Origin: Deltaproteobacteria bacterium
GTDB lineage: Bacteria > Myxococcota > Myxococcia > Myxococcales > 40CM-4-68-19
DNA: 42,199 bases
Assembly (NCBI GenBank): GCA_025358085.1
Contig: JANYKT010000168.1
Location: 1 to 42,199 of the forward strand
Direction of reading: 5' to 3'
Below the pieces are notes generated by a model, which was not told the DNA's origin, made no database searches, and was given only the letters and a program-made list of their open reading frames with translations. Position numbers and translations under genes: made by a program. This document shows positions 25,686 through 35,478 of this stretch, piece after piece (within the stretch, counting starts at the first letter, position 1; every line of letters begins with the position of its first letter).

Positions 25686-27137
25686 TCAGCGGCGCGCGAG
25701 CCGCAACGTCTTGCTGTACCCGTCATCGAGGACGCGCAGCTGCACTTCGAGCACGCCCGTCTCGGTGACGCGGTATTGCTCCTCGACTTCCGGGCCGTCC
25801 ATGCGCCGCACCGGGATGTCAGCCAGATCGAGCCGGTCGCGCAGGGCAGGATCGAAGGGGAAGAGCACCTCGTCCCAGAGCGCGAGGTTGCCTTCCGGCC
25901 GGCCGCCCTCGATGCGGCCGCATTCGACGAAGCGATAGTGACCAAGATTGTGCGCGGCGCGATATCGCCGCGCGACCTCGAACGGCAGCGGCGAGTCTTT
26001 GGGGACCAGCACGTCGAACGAAATGGCCTCGCCGCCCTGCGTCTCGCGGAAGACGCCGAAGTGGCGTGTGAGCTTCTCGGTCAATCGATATCCCGCCGCC
26101 TCGTCGAGAAAGATGGCGAGTCCGATGGCGCACGACCCGAAGGGATGCGGCGAGCGGCGGACTCGATGGGTGCCAAAGCGCTCGCGCAGCTGCCGATAGA
26201 CCGGCGGGAATGCGCTCGCGCCGCCGACGACATAGATGCCGGCGAGCTCATTCCAGTCCACCGCATCCTCCGCGCCGCGCCGCGGATCGCGCATGGCGGG
26301 CTCCATGGCCGTGAGCGTCTGCTCGACCAGCGGAGCGCAGCGCGCAAAGACCTCCTCGACCGGCAGCACCAGATCGTCGATCACGAACTTGCGGGTATTG
26401 GCGTTGGTGGCTTCTTTCTGCGCGCGGCATTCATCCAGCAGCGTCGGCAAATCCCGGGAGCCGGCTGTTTTTTCCAGCACCAGCGAAAGAATGGCCTGGT
26501 CAAAGTCGTCGCCGCCCAGCCGCGAGACGCCGGCGCTGGTGACCACTTCATTGCGGCGGCCTTCCATATGAATCAATGAGGCATCGAAAGTGCCGCCGCC
26601 GAGGTCATAGACGAGCACGTATTCGCGGCGCGCGGTGACCGTCTCGCGAAATCGGTGCGCGTATTCGAAACCAGCGGCCGACGGCTCGTTGATGGCCGCT
26701 TTCACTTCGAACCCGGCGCGGCGGTAAGCATCCAGGGTCATCAGGCGCTGGGCGCTGGAGGCGTTGGCGGGGACGCTGATGGCGGCTTCAATCGGCTCGT
26801 CTACGCTCAAGCCCGCATTCGAGGCGCGCAGCTCGTCGCGCAGGTGCTCGAGAAAGCGGGCGACCAGATCCGCCAGAAGAAAGGTGCGGCCGGCGAGCGC
26901 CACTTCGGTGTGCGGCCCGGCGTCGTTGAGCAACCGCTTGAAGGAGCGCAGCAGATCCCAGCCGGGCTCGCGCGATAATTGCGCGGCGGCGTGGCCGAAG
27001 CGCAGCTCTCCCTCCGTGTTGACGGCAATGAGTGAAGGGATGACGTCGCCGTGCTCGAAGGCGACGATGGGATAGTTGCCACGATCGACCAGGGCGACGA
27101 CCGTGTGGGTGGTTCCGAGATCGATGCCGAAGCGCAT
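25686..27137 (-). CDS. Hsp70 (DnaK)-like ATPase lacking an obvious substrate-binding domain
   Basis: The 483-residue protein has the actin/Hsp70 nucleotide-binding motifs: phosphate-1 FGIDLGTTHTVVAL at the N-terminus, phosphate-2 YDLGGGTFDAS near residue 180 and the adenosine motif YVVGGASAFPPV near 310. After the ATPase domain (about 1-370), roughly 110 residues of beta-rich sequence remain (VPKDSPLPFEVARRYR), much shorter than the usual substrate-binding domain plus lid of about 230 residues. It is therefore an Hsp70-like protein of divergent, probably specialised, function. It shares a 36-bp divergent intergenic region with the M49-like peptidase gene. Confidence 0.9.
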   Translation of the reverse strand: MRFGIDLGTTHTVVALVDRGNYPIVAFEHGDVIPSLIAVNTEGELRFGHAAAQLSREPGWDLLRSFKRLLNDAGPHTEVALAGRTFLLADLVARFLEHLRDELRASNAGLSVDEPIEAAISVPANASSAQRLMTLDAYRRAGFEVKAAINEPSAAGFEYAHRFRETVTARREYVLVYDLGGGTFDASLIHMEGRRNEVVTSAGVSRLGGDDFDQAILSLVLEKTAGSRDLPTLLDECRAQKEATNANTRKFVIDDLVLPVEEVFARCAPLVEQTLTAMEPAMRDPRRGAEDAVDWNELAGIYVVGGASAFPPVYRQLRERFGTHRVRRSPHPFGSCAIGLAIFLDEAAGYRLTEKLTRHFGVFRETQGGEAISFDVLVPKDSPLPFEVARRYRAAHNLGHYRFVECGRIEGGRPEGNLALWDEVLFPFDPALRDRLDLADIPVRRMDGPEVEEQYRVTETGVLEVQLRVLDDGYSKTLRLARR

Positions 27138-27173
27138 GGCGCGAGACTATCGCGCGTGATAGAGGCGCGCGCC

Positions 27174-28766
27174 ATGATGCTCTTCGCCCTGCTGGTGGCC
27201 GTGCTCCCGAACGAGGCTGCGCTGCACAAAATGAGCGCGCGATTCGCGCCCACCGAAATCGGCGCGGAGCTGAAGACGCTCCCCGCTCCGGAACGCGAGG
27301 CCTTGACGAAGATCGTCGCGGCCGCGCGGCTGATGGACTCGCTCTTCCTCCGGCAGGTGTGGGCGGGCAACGAGCCGCTGCTCCTTTCACTCGCGCAGGA
27401 TCACTCGCCGCTGGGCCGCGAGCGGCTGCATGCGTTCGTCATCAACAAGGGACCCTGGTCTCTGCTCGACAGCGACGCGCCCTTCATCCCGGGCGTGCCT
27501 GCGACCAGGCCCGAGCAGGCCAACTTCTATCCCCTCGACGCCACCAAGCAGCAGGTCGAGGAGTGGCAGAAGACGGCGCCGGGCTCGACCGGCTTCTTCA
27601 CCACCGTGCGGCGGGCTCCCGACGGCAAGCTGGTCTCGGTCCCTTACAGCCTGGAATATGCCGGGGAGCTTTCGCAGATAGCGGCGTTGCTGCGCGAAGC
27701 CGCGGCGCTGACGCAGCAGAAGACCCTCAAGACTTTCCTGGAAAAGCGCGCGGCGGCCTTCCTGTCGAATGATTACTACGACAGCGACGTTGCCTGGATG
27801 GAACTCGACGCCACAATCGAGCCGACGCTGGGGCCTTATGAGGTCTATCAAGACGGCTGGTTCAATCAGAAGGCGGCCTTTGAAGCCTTCATCGCTTTGC
27901 GCGATGCGGCTGAGTCGGACAAGTTATCGAAATTGTCGAAAGAGCTGCAAGGCATCGAGGATTCATTACCGATCGACCCGAAGCTCCGGAACCCGAAGCT
28001 CGGAGCGCTCGCACCCATTCGCGTGGTCAACCTGGTCTTTGCCTCCGGGGACGGCAACCGCGGCGTGCAGACGGCGGCGTACAACCTGCCCAACGACGAG
28101 CGCATCGCCCAGGAGCGCGGGACCAAGCGGGTGCTGCTGAAGAACGTGCAGGAAGCGAAATTCCGCAAGACGCTGGTGCCCATCTCGCAGGTGGTGCTGG
28201 CGCCGCGCGACCGCAAGGACGTCGCCTTCGATGCCTTCTTCACGCACATCCTGATGCATGAATTGATGCACGGTCTCGGACCTCACAAGACGGCCAGCGG
28301 CACCACCGTGCGGCAAGCGATGCAGGAGGCGGGCAGCGCCCTGGAAGAAGCCAAGGCCGACATTGCCGGCCTCTTCGCCATGGGCAAGCTGGTCGACGAG
28401 GGCGCGCTCGACAAAGGTCTGGCGCGGACCATGTACACGACCTTTCTGGCATCCTCATTCCGCTCCATCCGCTTTGGCATCAACGAGGCGCACGGGAAGG
28501 GACAGGCCTTGCAGCTCAATCGCCTGCTCGACGACGGCGCGGTATTGGTGGCGAAGGACGGAACCTTCTCGGTGGACCCGAAGAAGTTCCACGCTTCAGT
28601 GACCCAGCTCACCGCGGACATCATGACGCTGCAGGCTGAGGGCGATGCGGCGAAGGCGCGCGCGTGGCTCGCGAAGGACGGCGTCATCCGGCCTTCCGTG
28701 CAGCACATCCTCGACCGGCTCAAGTCGGTCCCGTTCGATATCGAACCGATCTATACAATCAAGTAA
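27174..28766 (+). CDS. M49-like (dipeptidyl-peptidase III-type) zinc metallopeptidase
   Basis: The 530-residue protein has the zinc site HELMH (362-366) followed by GLGPH, and the downstream EEAKAD motif (391-396), equivalent to the EExxAD-type third-ligand motif of dipeptidyl-peptidase III. Classical M49 has a six-residue HExxGH motif, whereas here it is a normal HExxH, as in the bacterial relatives. The first about 15 residues are hydrophobic (MMLFALLVAVLP) and may be a weak signal peptide. The start at 27174 has an AGAGG ribosome-binding site 8 nt upstream. The end of this gene has a paralogous scrap at 41206-41280. Substrates are unknown. Confidence 0.85.
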   Translation: MMLFALLVAVLPNEAALHKMSARFAPTEIGAELKTLPAPEREALTKIVAAARLMDSLFLRQVWAGNEPLLLSLAQDHSPLGRERLHAFVINKGPWSLLDSDAPFIPGVPATRPEQANFYPLDATKQQVEEWQKTAPGSTGFFTTVRRAPDGKLVSVPYSLEYAGELSQIAALLREAAALTQQKTLKTFLEKRAAAFLSNDYYDSDVAWMELDATIEPTLGPYEVYQDGWFNQKAAFEAFIALRDAAESDKLSKLSKELQGIEDSLPIDPKLRNPKLGALAPIRVVNLVFASGDGNRGVQTAAYNLPNDERIAQERGTKRVLLKNVQEAKFRKTLVPISQVVLAPRDRKDVAFDAFFTHILMHELMHGLGPHKTASGTTVRQAMQEAGSALEEAKADIAGLFAMGKLVDEGALDKGLARTMYTTFLASSFRSIRFGINEAHGKGQALQLNRLLDDGAVLVAKDGTFSVDPKKFHASVTQLTADIMTLQAEGDAAKARAWLAKDGVIRPSVQHILDRLKSVPFDIEPIYTIK

Positions 28767-28776
28767 GTTTCAATCA

Positions 28777-28810
28777 AAGCGCGCGTCGCGCTGGACGGCG
28801 GCGCGCGCTT
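28777..28810. terminator. Possible hairpin terminator between convergent genes
   Basis: A perfect 9-bp inverted repeat (AAGCGCGCG at 28777-28785, CGCGCGCTT at 28802-28810) with a 16-nt loop sits between the convergent peptidase and efflux genes. The stem is very GC-rich, but a clear T-run is absent on either side, so intrinsic termination is only possible. Confidence 0.4.
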
Positions 28811-28872
28811 GGCGAGGCGAAATCGGGCCGGGCCTTTGCGTAGAGACCGGCATGTAGAGGCAAGCTTGAACG

Positions 28873-30670
28873 TCAGGTAGCGGGTCCCGGCTCCGCGGCA
28901 AGGTGGCCTGAAGCGGCGCCCTTCCGGAGCCGCCGCGCCTCCAGCCAGCGATACGCGAGCACTCGCAGGGGCGGCTGCAGCAGCCGCGTCAGGAACGCGA
29001 GCTGCAGAGACCCGCCGATGACCACGATGGCGAGCGGTCGCTGCGTGTCGGCGCCGATGCCATGCGCGAGCGCCGCGGGGAGCAGGCCCAGCGTCGCGAC
29101 CAGCGTGGTCATCAGCACCGGACGGAACCGCTTCTCGGAGGCCTCGCGCGCGGCCTGCTCGACCGGGAGTCCCTGCCCGAAATGCAGCCGCTGGAAGTAG
29201 GTCACCATCAAGAGCGCGTCCTGCACCGCGATTCCGAAGATCGAGACGAAGCCCATCGCCGCCGACACCGAGAAATGCTGGCCGGTGATCGAAGATGACG
29301 CCCGAGACCCCGGTCAGCGTGAAGAGCGGCAGGAACGCGACGCAAATGATCAGCGTCGACCAGGTCATTGGAACGGCGACTTCGCGCGCGGCAACCAGGA
29401 TGCGGTCGCGCATAGTTCCTTTGCCGCCCTTGCCGACGTGGCGGAAGATGTTCTCCATCATGATCACGGTCGAGTCGACGACGATGCCGAAGTCGACCGC
29501 GCCCAGCGAGATGAGGTTGGCCGAGGTCCTGGTCAGCACCAGGCCCGCGAAGGCGATCAGCAGCGCGATCGGAATGTTGATGGCCGCGACCACCGCTGCG
29601 CGCCAGTCGCTGAGAAACAGCACCAGAACGCCGGTGACCAGCAGGATACCGATGACCAGGTTGTGCAGCACCGTGCGGGTCGTCTCGTGCACCAGCTCGC
29701 CGCGCGCGTAGTACGGCTTGATCTCCATTCCGGGGGGCAGCAGCTTTTTCTCGCGAATGAAGGCCAGGCGGTCATAGACGCCCTGCAGCGTCGGCTCGGT
29801 CTCGGCGCCATAGCGCATCAACACGATGCCCTGGACCACGTCGCGCTTTTCGTTCTGGCCGATGACGCCCAGGCGCGGGGCGGCTCCCATACTTACGTGC
29901 GCGAGGTCGCCGATGCGCACCGGCGTGCCGCCGGTCGAGACCACCACGATATCCTCGATATCGTGCTCGTCCTTGATCAGCCCGACGCCGCGAATGTCAT
30001 AGGATTCGTCGCCCATCGATAAACGCTGACCGCCGACGTTCTGATTGGCGTTCGCCACCGCGGCGTTGATCTGCGCGATGGTCAGCTTGTGGGCGCGCAG
30101 CCGATTTGGATCGATCTCGATCTGGTATTGCCGCGTCTCGCCGCCGAAGCTGGTGACGTCGGTGACGCCCGGGACGCGCCGCCATTGGCGCTCGAGCACG
30201 AAGTCCTCGGCCGCCTTGAGCTGCGACAGCGAATACCCGTAGCCTTCGAGCGTATAGCGGAAGACCTCGCCGACTGCGTTCCATGGCGAGATGGACGGCT
30301 GCACTCCCGCGGGCAGCGCGATGCCGCCCAGCCGGTTCAAGACTTCCTGCCGCGCCTGCTCGTAGGAGATGTTCCAGTCGAAGTAGCACTTCACGTCGGA
30401 CAGACCGAACAGCGACTGCGAGCGGATATGCACCGTGTGCGGCATGCCCGAGAGCCCCACCTCGAGCGGGAGGGTCACGGTGCGCTCGACCTCCTCGCCC
30501 GAGAATCCGCTGGGCTGCGCGATGACCTCGATCATCGGCGGCACCGGGTTTGGATAAGCTTCGATATTCAATTCCTTGAATGCGAACAGCCCGCCCGCGA
30601 GCAGGAAGCACGCGAGCGCCAGGATAGTTCCCGGCGCTTTCAGGACGCGGCCGAGCAGGGCTTCGAGCAT
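28873..30670 (-). pseudogene. RND heavy-metal efflux pump (CzcA/CusA-like) with large internal deletion and frameshift
   Basis: The 5' part encodes about 460 normal residues of a CzcA/CusA-type pump: first membrane helix, porter domain, then membrane helices with LGAVDFGIVVDSTVIMMEN and VAFLPLFTLTGVSGVIF. At 29285-29291 the frame shifts, and the next recognisable sequence, in another frame, is TGQHFSVSAAMGFVSIFGIAV, which belongs near residue 900 of full-length pumps. About 440 codons (the second porter domain and following helices) are therefore missing and the remainder is out of frame. The C-terminal helices (28873-29285) survive. Full members have about 1,030 residues. The gene starts 7 nt after the adaptor stop. 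The pump cannot function as annotated. Confidence 0.85.
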
Positions 30671-30676
30671 GTCGGC

Positions 30677-31817
30677 CTACAGCATTCCCGCGAGCAACTG
30701 CGTGCCCGCGACGACGATTTGCTGGCCCTTCTCGAGCCCGTTCTTCACTTCCACGAGCCCGGTTGCTGCTCGAGTCGTCGATCGTCACCGGGAACCGCAC
30801 CACACGGATGAGCCCGGCCTCGGTCTTGCCGCGCTCCACGAAGACGACCGGCTGGTCGCCCAGGTGAATGACGGCGGCGCGAGGAATCGCGAGCCCGGGC
30901 TTGCCGTCCGATTCCACCGCCAGCGCCGCCCACATCTCCGGCTTGAGCAGGTGGTCCTGGTTCGCAAGCACGCAGCGGACCTTGGCGGCGCGCGTGGCCG
31001 GGTCGAGGGTGCTCGAGATCCAGTCGATGCGGCCGGCAAAGGTACGGTCGGGATAGGCCGCGACGCGCAGCTGTGCGGGGCCGCCCACCTTCAGCCGCGC
31101 GAGATTGTTCTCGTAGACGTCGGCGAGCACCCAGACCTGGTCGATGTTGCCGATGGTGAAGAGCTCCGCGGCGCCGCCGGTCGAGTACTGGCTCTGCACT
31201 TCCATGCCGGGATTGATTGTCCTTGCGACCACCTCGCCGTCGATGGGAGCGCGCAGGACGTAGCGCTGCGTGGTCGCGCTGCCGGTTCCGGCGTGCAGCA
31301 TCCGCAGGCGCTGCGTGGCGCGCTCGAGCTCGGCCCTGGATCGGCCATAGTTGTCTTCGGCCGTTTCGTAATCCATCTGCGAGGCGGCATGCTTGTCGTA
31401 AAGGCCCTTCTGCCTTTCGAGGTTGTGCTTGGCCGCGGTCAGGTCCGCCCGGGCCTTTCCCAGATCAGACGATGCGTTGCCGACGTCCGGCGATTCAATC
31501 GTCGCGAGCGCATCGCCCTTGCGAACGCGCGCGCCGACCGCCGCGTTCAGCTCCATGACCCGGCCCGCCACCGGCGAGAGCACGTGCGCCACGCGCTTGT
31601 CGTCGAAGGTCACGCGGCCATAGGCGGGAATCGAGCGATCCAGCACCGCCTCCTGCACAGCAGCGATCTCGATCTGCTTGCTCTGCAACTGGTCCTGGGT
31701 CAGCCAGAGTTCACCCGCGGGGGGCCCGGGGCGCGGGATCTCCGCGGCCTTCGAAGAGTTGCACGCGGTGCAGGCAAACGATGCAATCGAAACCATCAGG
31801 GCGGCGAGGGTCTTCAT
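30677..31817 (-). pseudogene. RND efflux periplasmic adaptor (CusB/CzcB-like), frameshifted
   Basis: The adaptor starts MKTLAALMVSIASFACTAC, a signal peptide with a Cys-containing lipobox-like end. It continues through a lipoyl/hairpin region (SPVAGRVMELNAAVGARVRKG, coiled-coil about 110-165) and beta-barrel (TIGNIDQVWVLADVYENNLA). Near 30760 the frame slips after PVTIDDSSS; the expected ending LVEVKNGLEKGQQIVV...LLAGML continues in another frame to a TAG at 30677. A single-nucleotide indel would restore about 380 residues. The adaptor links an inner-membrane RND pump to an outer-membrane channel; here it lies between a broken regulator and a broken pump. No outer-membrane channel gene is present. 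Confidence 0.85.
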
Positions 31818-31844
31818 GACGTGCTCCTTTGCTGCTGAATCAAA

Positions 31845-32806
31845 TCAAATCGAAAGGAAGGAGAAGCCGAGCGCGAAGAGCACCCGCGGGCGCTCTTCGC
31901 GGAACCGGCCCGCCTTGACCGCCGACTCGAGCGAGAGGTTCGTGGCCGCGATGATGCGGACATTGGCGGTGCGCTCCTTCGGCTCGCCCAGCCGCTCGAA
32001 CGAACGGTCATTCAGAACCCGCAGCAGCCGCGCCTGCGCGTCGTGGCTCAGGTCGCCGACCTCGTCAAGGAACAGCGTCCCTCCTTCCGCCTCCTGAACC
32101 TTCCCAAGCGTATCGACGACCGCGCCGGTGAACGCGCCCTTCTTGTGGCCGAAGAGGACCGAGCTCATCAGGTCGTTCGACAGCGCCGGACAGTTCACGC
32201 TGACGAACGGCGCGGAGGGACGGTTGGAGTGCGCCCGCAGCCAGCGCGCCAGCACGTTCTTGCCGGTGCCGCTCTCGCCGCGCAGGAGGATGACGGCTTC
32301 GGATGCCGCGGCGCGCCCGGCCTGCTTGGGAAAGCCGCGATAGGCCGCCGACTCGGAATCGAAGAAGCCGTCGACGTCGGTCTCCTCGAGGCGCTCCTGC
32401 TACTCGGAGAGCTTGCTCTGCAGCAGCTTCGACTCGATCACGCGCCGCGCGGTGTGGCGAACCTGGTCGGGCGTGAATGGCTTGGCAGGTAATCGACCGC
32501 GCCCAGCTTCATCGCCTGCACGGCGGTCTCGAAGCTCGCGAACGCGGTGATGACGATGACGCCGGTGTTGGGCTGGCGGCGCAAGATCTCGGGCAACACG
32601 TCGAGCCCGGACTCGCGGCCGAGCCAGAGGTCGAGGAAGACCGCGTCGAAGCTCGAGCGTTCGAGCGCCTCGAACGCTCCGCTCGGCGTGGCCGCGCCCA
32701 GCACCCGGGCGCCGTCGCTCTCCAGGCAGAGCCGCAGCGAGCTGCGCACTCCGGCGTCGTCGTCGATGACGAGGGCGCTCCAACTCGGGTCTTTCGCATT
32801 CACCAT
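31845..32806 (-). pseudogene. NtrC-type sigma-54 response regulator (frameshift, nonsense and 3' truncation)
   Basis: From the ATG at 32806 a receiver domain is clear (ALVIDDDAGVRSS, phospho-acceptor Asp in VFLDLW). Near 32485 the frame slips at the DYLP(A)KPF motif. The shifted frame carries RHTARRVIESKLLQSKLSE and meets an in-frame TAG at 32400-32402. It then continues with the sigma-54 AAA domain: Walker A GESGTGKN, the GAFTGA loop that contacts sigma-54, and Walker B GGTLFLDE. It ends abnormally at GRFREERPRVLFA, missing the end of the AAA domain and the HTH. It precedes the adaptor by 27 bp on the same strand and was probably its regulator. Confidence 0.85.
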
Positions 32807-32852
32807 GGGTTTCGAGGCAGCTGCGGGCGCGCGGGCCCGCCACGGCAGGGTT

Positions 32853-33320
32853 CTACCCGGCCCGCGTCTGCGATGCACGGAGTTGCCGGCGCTCGCGAAG
32901 CTGAACCGGCATCGCCGAAGCCTCGGGGCTGGCCGCGCCTTCCACCTGCGAAAGGATCTGCAATGCAGCGCGATCGAGACCGCCCGTGCTGACGCGGCCG
33001 TTCAACGCGCCGAGTTGGACCTCAAACTCGATTTGCTCGTCGCGCGCGAAGCGGGCGAGCTGCGCCACGAGCCAGAGCACGTCGCCGTAGCTTTGGGAGG
33101 CGCGCCGGTCGAGGAAGAGCTCGCCGGAGAGGAAGCGGGGACGCAGAGGGCCGCCAGCACTCAGCTCTCGCGGAGGTGGCGCCGCCCAGTCCCGGCGCTC
33201 CGGCGGGCGCAGAATGGCGTCGCCCAGCCGCGCCGCCCTGCGGCCATCGACCGGAGCGCTGCTGCGATAAGCAAGAACCGCTCGGTCGCAGAACAACGGC
33301 GGAATCATCGGCTCTTTCAT
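32853..33320 (-). CDS. Hypothetical protein
   Basis: The 155-residue product (KEPMIPPLFCDRAVLAYRS after Met) has no recognised domain, signal peptide or membrane segment. The ATG at 33320 has a strong GGAGGT Shine-Dalgarno about 6 nt upstream, which supports expression. It contains Arg-rich, Pro-rich stretches and a helical region (SYGDVLWLVAQLARFARD). It is upstream of the broken response regulator on the same strand (46-bp gap) and might have belonged to the same unit. Confidence 0.55.
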   Translation of the reverse strand: MKEPMIPPLFCDRAVLAYRSSAPVDGRRAARLGDAILRPPERRDWAAPPPRELSAGGPLRPRFLSGELFLDRRASQSYGDVLWLVAQLARFARDEQIEFEVQLGALNGRVSTGGLDRAALQILSQVEGAASPEASAMPVQLRERRQLRASQTRAG

Positions 33321-33850
33321 CGAAGCACCTCCGGTTCACGCTATGCCTCTGCATTCCCCGTTCCAACCGTGTCTGGACCGATGTTCGCAGAGGCCAACCC
33401 GGGCTCGTCCTCATCTCCTGGTGCCCCAGACGCGTTGCCTCGCGGCGACCGTTCTCGCTCACGCAGCCGGTGGGTCCGCGACAGGCCCGGAAAGAATCTT
33501 TCCTTCCACGAGACGGGCCGGCGGTCCACTCAGGCGAGCGCGCGACGTGCTGAAGCCAACCCAAGCATCACAAAGAACAGAGCGCTCATCGCCAGCTCCA
33601 CGGAGCCCCCGGTCGGCACCAGGGAACGGCTCGAGAGAAAGAGCCGCGCTCACTTCGCCGCGCTGAAGGCACCCCCGAGATCGAGGCAGCGCTACACAGC
33701 ACGAGCAGCCCCATCAACTGTTCCGCCGGCTCGCGACGAAGGTCTCTCTTCAACGCTGTACGGATGCATCCTTCGTTAAGCTCAAGACCACGTTGGTGCG
33801 CGGGTTCAAAGCCCGATCTCCAGAACGCAGTCGTCGAACTGGAAGCGCTG
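33321..33850. other. Intergenic region with a membrane-protein scrap
   Basis: On the minus strand, about 33530-33620 reads GGSVELAMSALFFVMLGLAS followed by Arg-rich residues and a stop at 33530, which resembles the last hydrophobic helix of a lost membrane protein. The rest of the 530 bp shows no supported gene. Confidence 0.3.
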
Positions 33851-34756
33851 CTACATCGTGATCAGCACCTTGCCGCCCGCGCCACGCTCGGCAAGCTCCT
33901 GCGCCTGCGCGGTCTGAGCGAGTAGAAACCGCTTTGCAATTGGTATCCGCAGCTCCTTGCGCGCCACGCACGCCGCCAACTCACCTAGCCGCTTCGAGTC
34001 TGGATGAGCCATGAACGCGCGCACGTTGATTGGCTTTCCCTTCGCTGCCGGCGGTTCGCCGACGGCGCTGCCCAGGGTCCCGCCCTTCTTTAAATGTGGA
34101 ATCAACTTGCCGATGGTCTCGTGTCCAACCGTGTCCGCAATCGCGTCCAGCTCCGGCAGCGCGGCCAGCTCGGCCTCGTCGTCGAGCGCGACTACCGAGT
34201 CCGCGCCCAGCTCGGCTGCCTGGGCTTTCTGGGTCTTGCGCACTCCAGCGATCACGCGCGCGCCGAGCTGCTTCGCGAGAAACACCGCTACGCGCCCCAC
34301 GCTGCCGACAGCGCCAGTGACCAAGACGGTCTGGCCCTTCTGCAGCTTCATCGCCTCTTCGATCAGCTGCGCCCCGGTCAGGAGAACGAGCGGCAGCGCT
34401 GCCGCCTCGTGCAGATCAAGCCTGTCCGGCAGGCGTGCAAGCGCGTCTACTTTGGCCGCGACCTGCTGCGCCCAGCTGCGCATCACCAGCCCAAGCACCT
34501 TGTCGCCCGGCTTGAACGCGGTGACGCCCGCGCCTACCTCGAGCACTTCGCCAGAGACATCGCGGCCCAAAATCTCTGGCAGCGTCAGCGGCATTATCTC
34601 CTTCGCCTCGCCCGAGCGCAGCTTCCAATCGATCGGGTTCACACTGGCGGCGGCCACCTTGATCAGCACTTCGCCCGGACCCTCTCTGGGCGCGGGAACT
34701 TCGCGCTCTTCGAGTTGATCGACGCCGCCATATGCCTTCAGAACGATGGCCTTCAT
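33851..34756 (-). CDS. NADP-dependent oxidoreductase, quinone oxidoreductase-like (MDR superfamily)
   Basis: The 301-residue protein starts KAIVLKAYGGVDQLEEREVP after Met, typical of zinc-independent quinone-oxidoreductase-like MDR enzymes. The nucleotide-binding Rossmann motif is TGAVGSVGRVAVFLAKQLGA. Zinc-binding Cys residues of true alcohol dehydrogenases are absent. It would reduce a quinone or an activated alkene with NADPH; the substrate is unknown. The ATG at 34756 has GGGAGAA about 5 nt upstream. It stands alone between a scrap region and an unrelated small gene. Confidence 0.92.
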   Translation of the reverse strand: MKAIVLKAYGGVDQLEEREVPAPREGPGEVLIKVAAASVNPIDWKLRSGEAKEIMPLTLPEILGRDVSGEVLEVGAGVTAFKPGDKVLGLVMRSWAQQVAAKVDALARLPDRLDLHEAAALPLVLLTGAQLIEEAMKLQKGQTVLVTGAVGSVGRVAVFLAKQLGARVIAGVRKTQKAQAAELGADSVVALDDEAELAALPELDAIADTVGHETIGKLIPHLKKGGTLGSAVGEPPAAKGKPINVRAFMAHPDSKRLGELAACVARKELRIPIAKRFLLAQTAQAQELAERGAGGKVLITM

Positions 34757-34855
34757 GAGTTCTCCCTTCGAAAGCGCAAGGTGAAGTAAGCACGAGGAGC
34801 GCGGTTGACATCCGGTTCAAGCTCGCCATTCGCTGCCTCAATTCCCGGCCGCCGG

Positions 34856-35266
34856 TTAAGCCAGCCGCTCGATGAACCGCGGGTCGCCGCGTTCCTCGAT
34901 CTTCATTGAGATCCCGGTCAGGACCAGCCGGCCCTCGGCGCCTTCGAGCTCGACGCGGACCGCGCCGCGCACCTCGAGCGGCAGCGCGAGCTCGTGATGA
35001 GCGCTGCCTTCGATCAAGACCGCTCCCGCCGTGATCCAAAGAAGTCCGTCGGGAGGCGATTCAATCAGCGCAGCGCCGCCCACCACCAGGTCGAGGTCCT
35101 GCTCCCAGCCGGTGCCCGCCTCGCCGTTCGAGACGCGCAGATAAGCAGACAGCCGCACCCGCGCCTGGCCGCCCGCGACCTGCACGGACTTGACCTTCGA
35201 GTCGTGCAGCTCAATCTCGCGCCGCTGCGTGCGCGGGAACGCTCCGCAGCCCTTGGGCTCTCTCAT
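34856..35266 (-). CDS. Conserved-looking small protein of unknown function
   Basis: The 136-residue protein begins REPKGCGAFPRTQ after the ATG at 35266. From IELHDSKVKSVQVAGGQARVRLSAY it has an alternating beta-strand pattern (about 20-136) with a final GISMKIEERGDPRFIERL. I recognise it only as an uncharacterised beta-rich family often seen as isolated genes. No signal peptide or catalytic motif was seen. In-frame codons further upstream (to 35407) lack protein-like composition, so the 35266 start is preferred. Confidence 0.6.
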   Translation of the reverse strand: MREPKGCGAFPRTQRREIELHDSKVKSVQVAGGQARVRLSAYLRVSNGEAGTGWEQDLDLVVGGAALIESPPDGLLWITAGAVLIEGSAHHELALPLEVRGAVRVELEGAEGRLVLTGISMKIEERGDPRFIERLA

Positions 35267-35478
35267 CGCACCGAAGCTTGCGCGCCGGGCGGCGCTCGCG
35301 CAATGGCGCGGCGCTGCGTAGCACGCCGCGCCTGGGTTCTGCTTCCCTTGGTCGAGTGCAGCCGAGCCAGGAGCGAGTCGACGAAACGTGGAGTTATCGC
35401 TGGTCATCAGCGCGGACGGCGGTGGAAGTAACGGCTATCGCCTACGCTCGTGGAAACTCGAACTGCAGCGGCTCGCCC

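Noticed and set aside
33800-33830. A tRNA T-arm-like sequence (GCGGGTTCAAAGCCCG)
   Set aside because: The stem is imperfect and no D-arm, anticodon arm or acceptor stem lies at the required distance upstream.
34416-35039. A minus-strand frame overlapping the MDR oxidoreductase and the next gene
   Set aside because: It crosses two better-supported genes in another frame and has no family resemblance.
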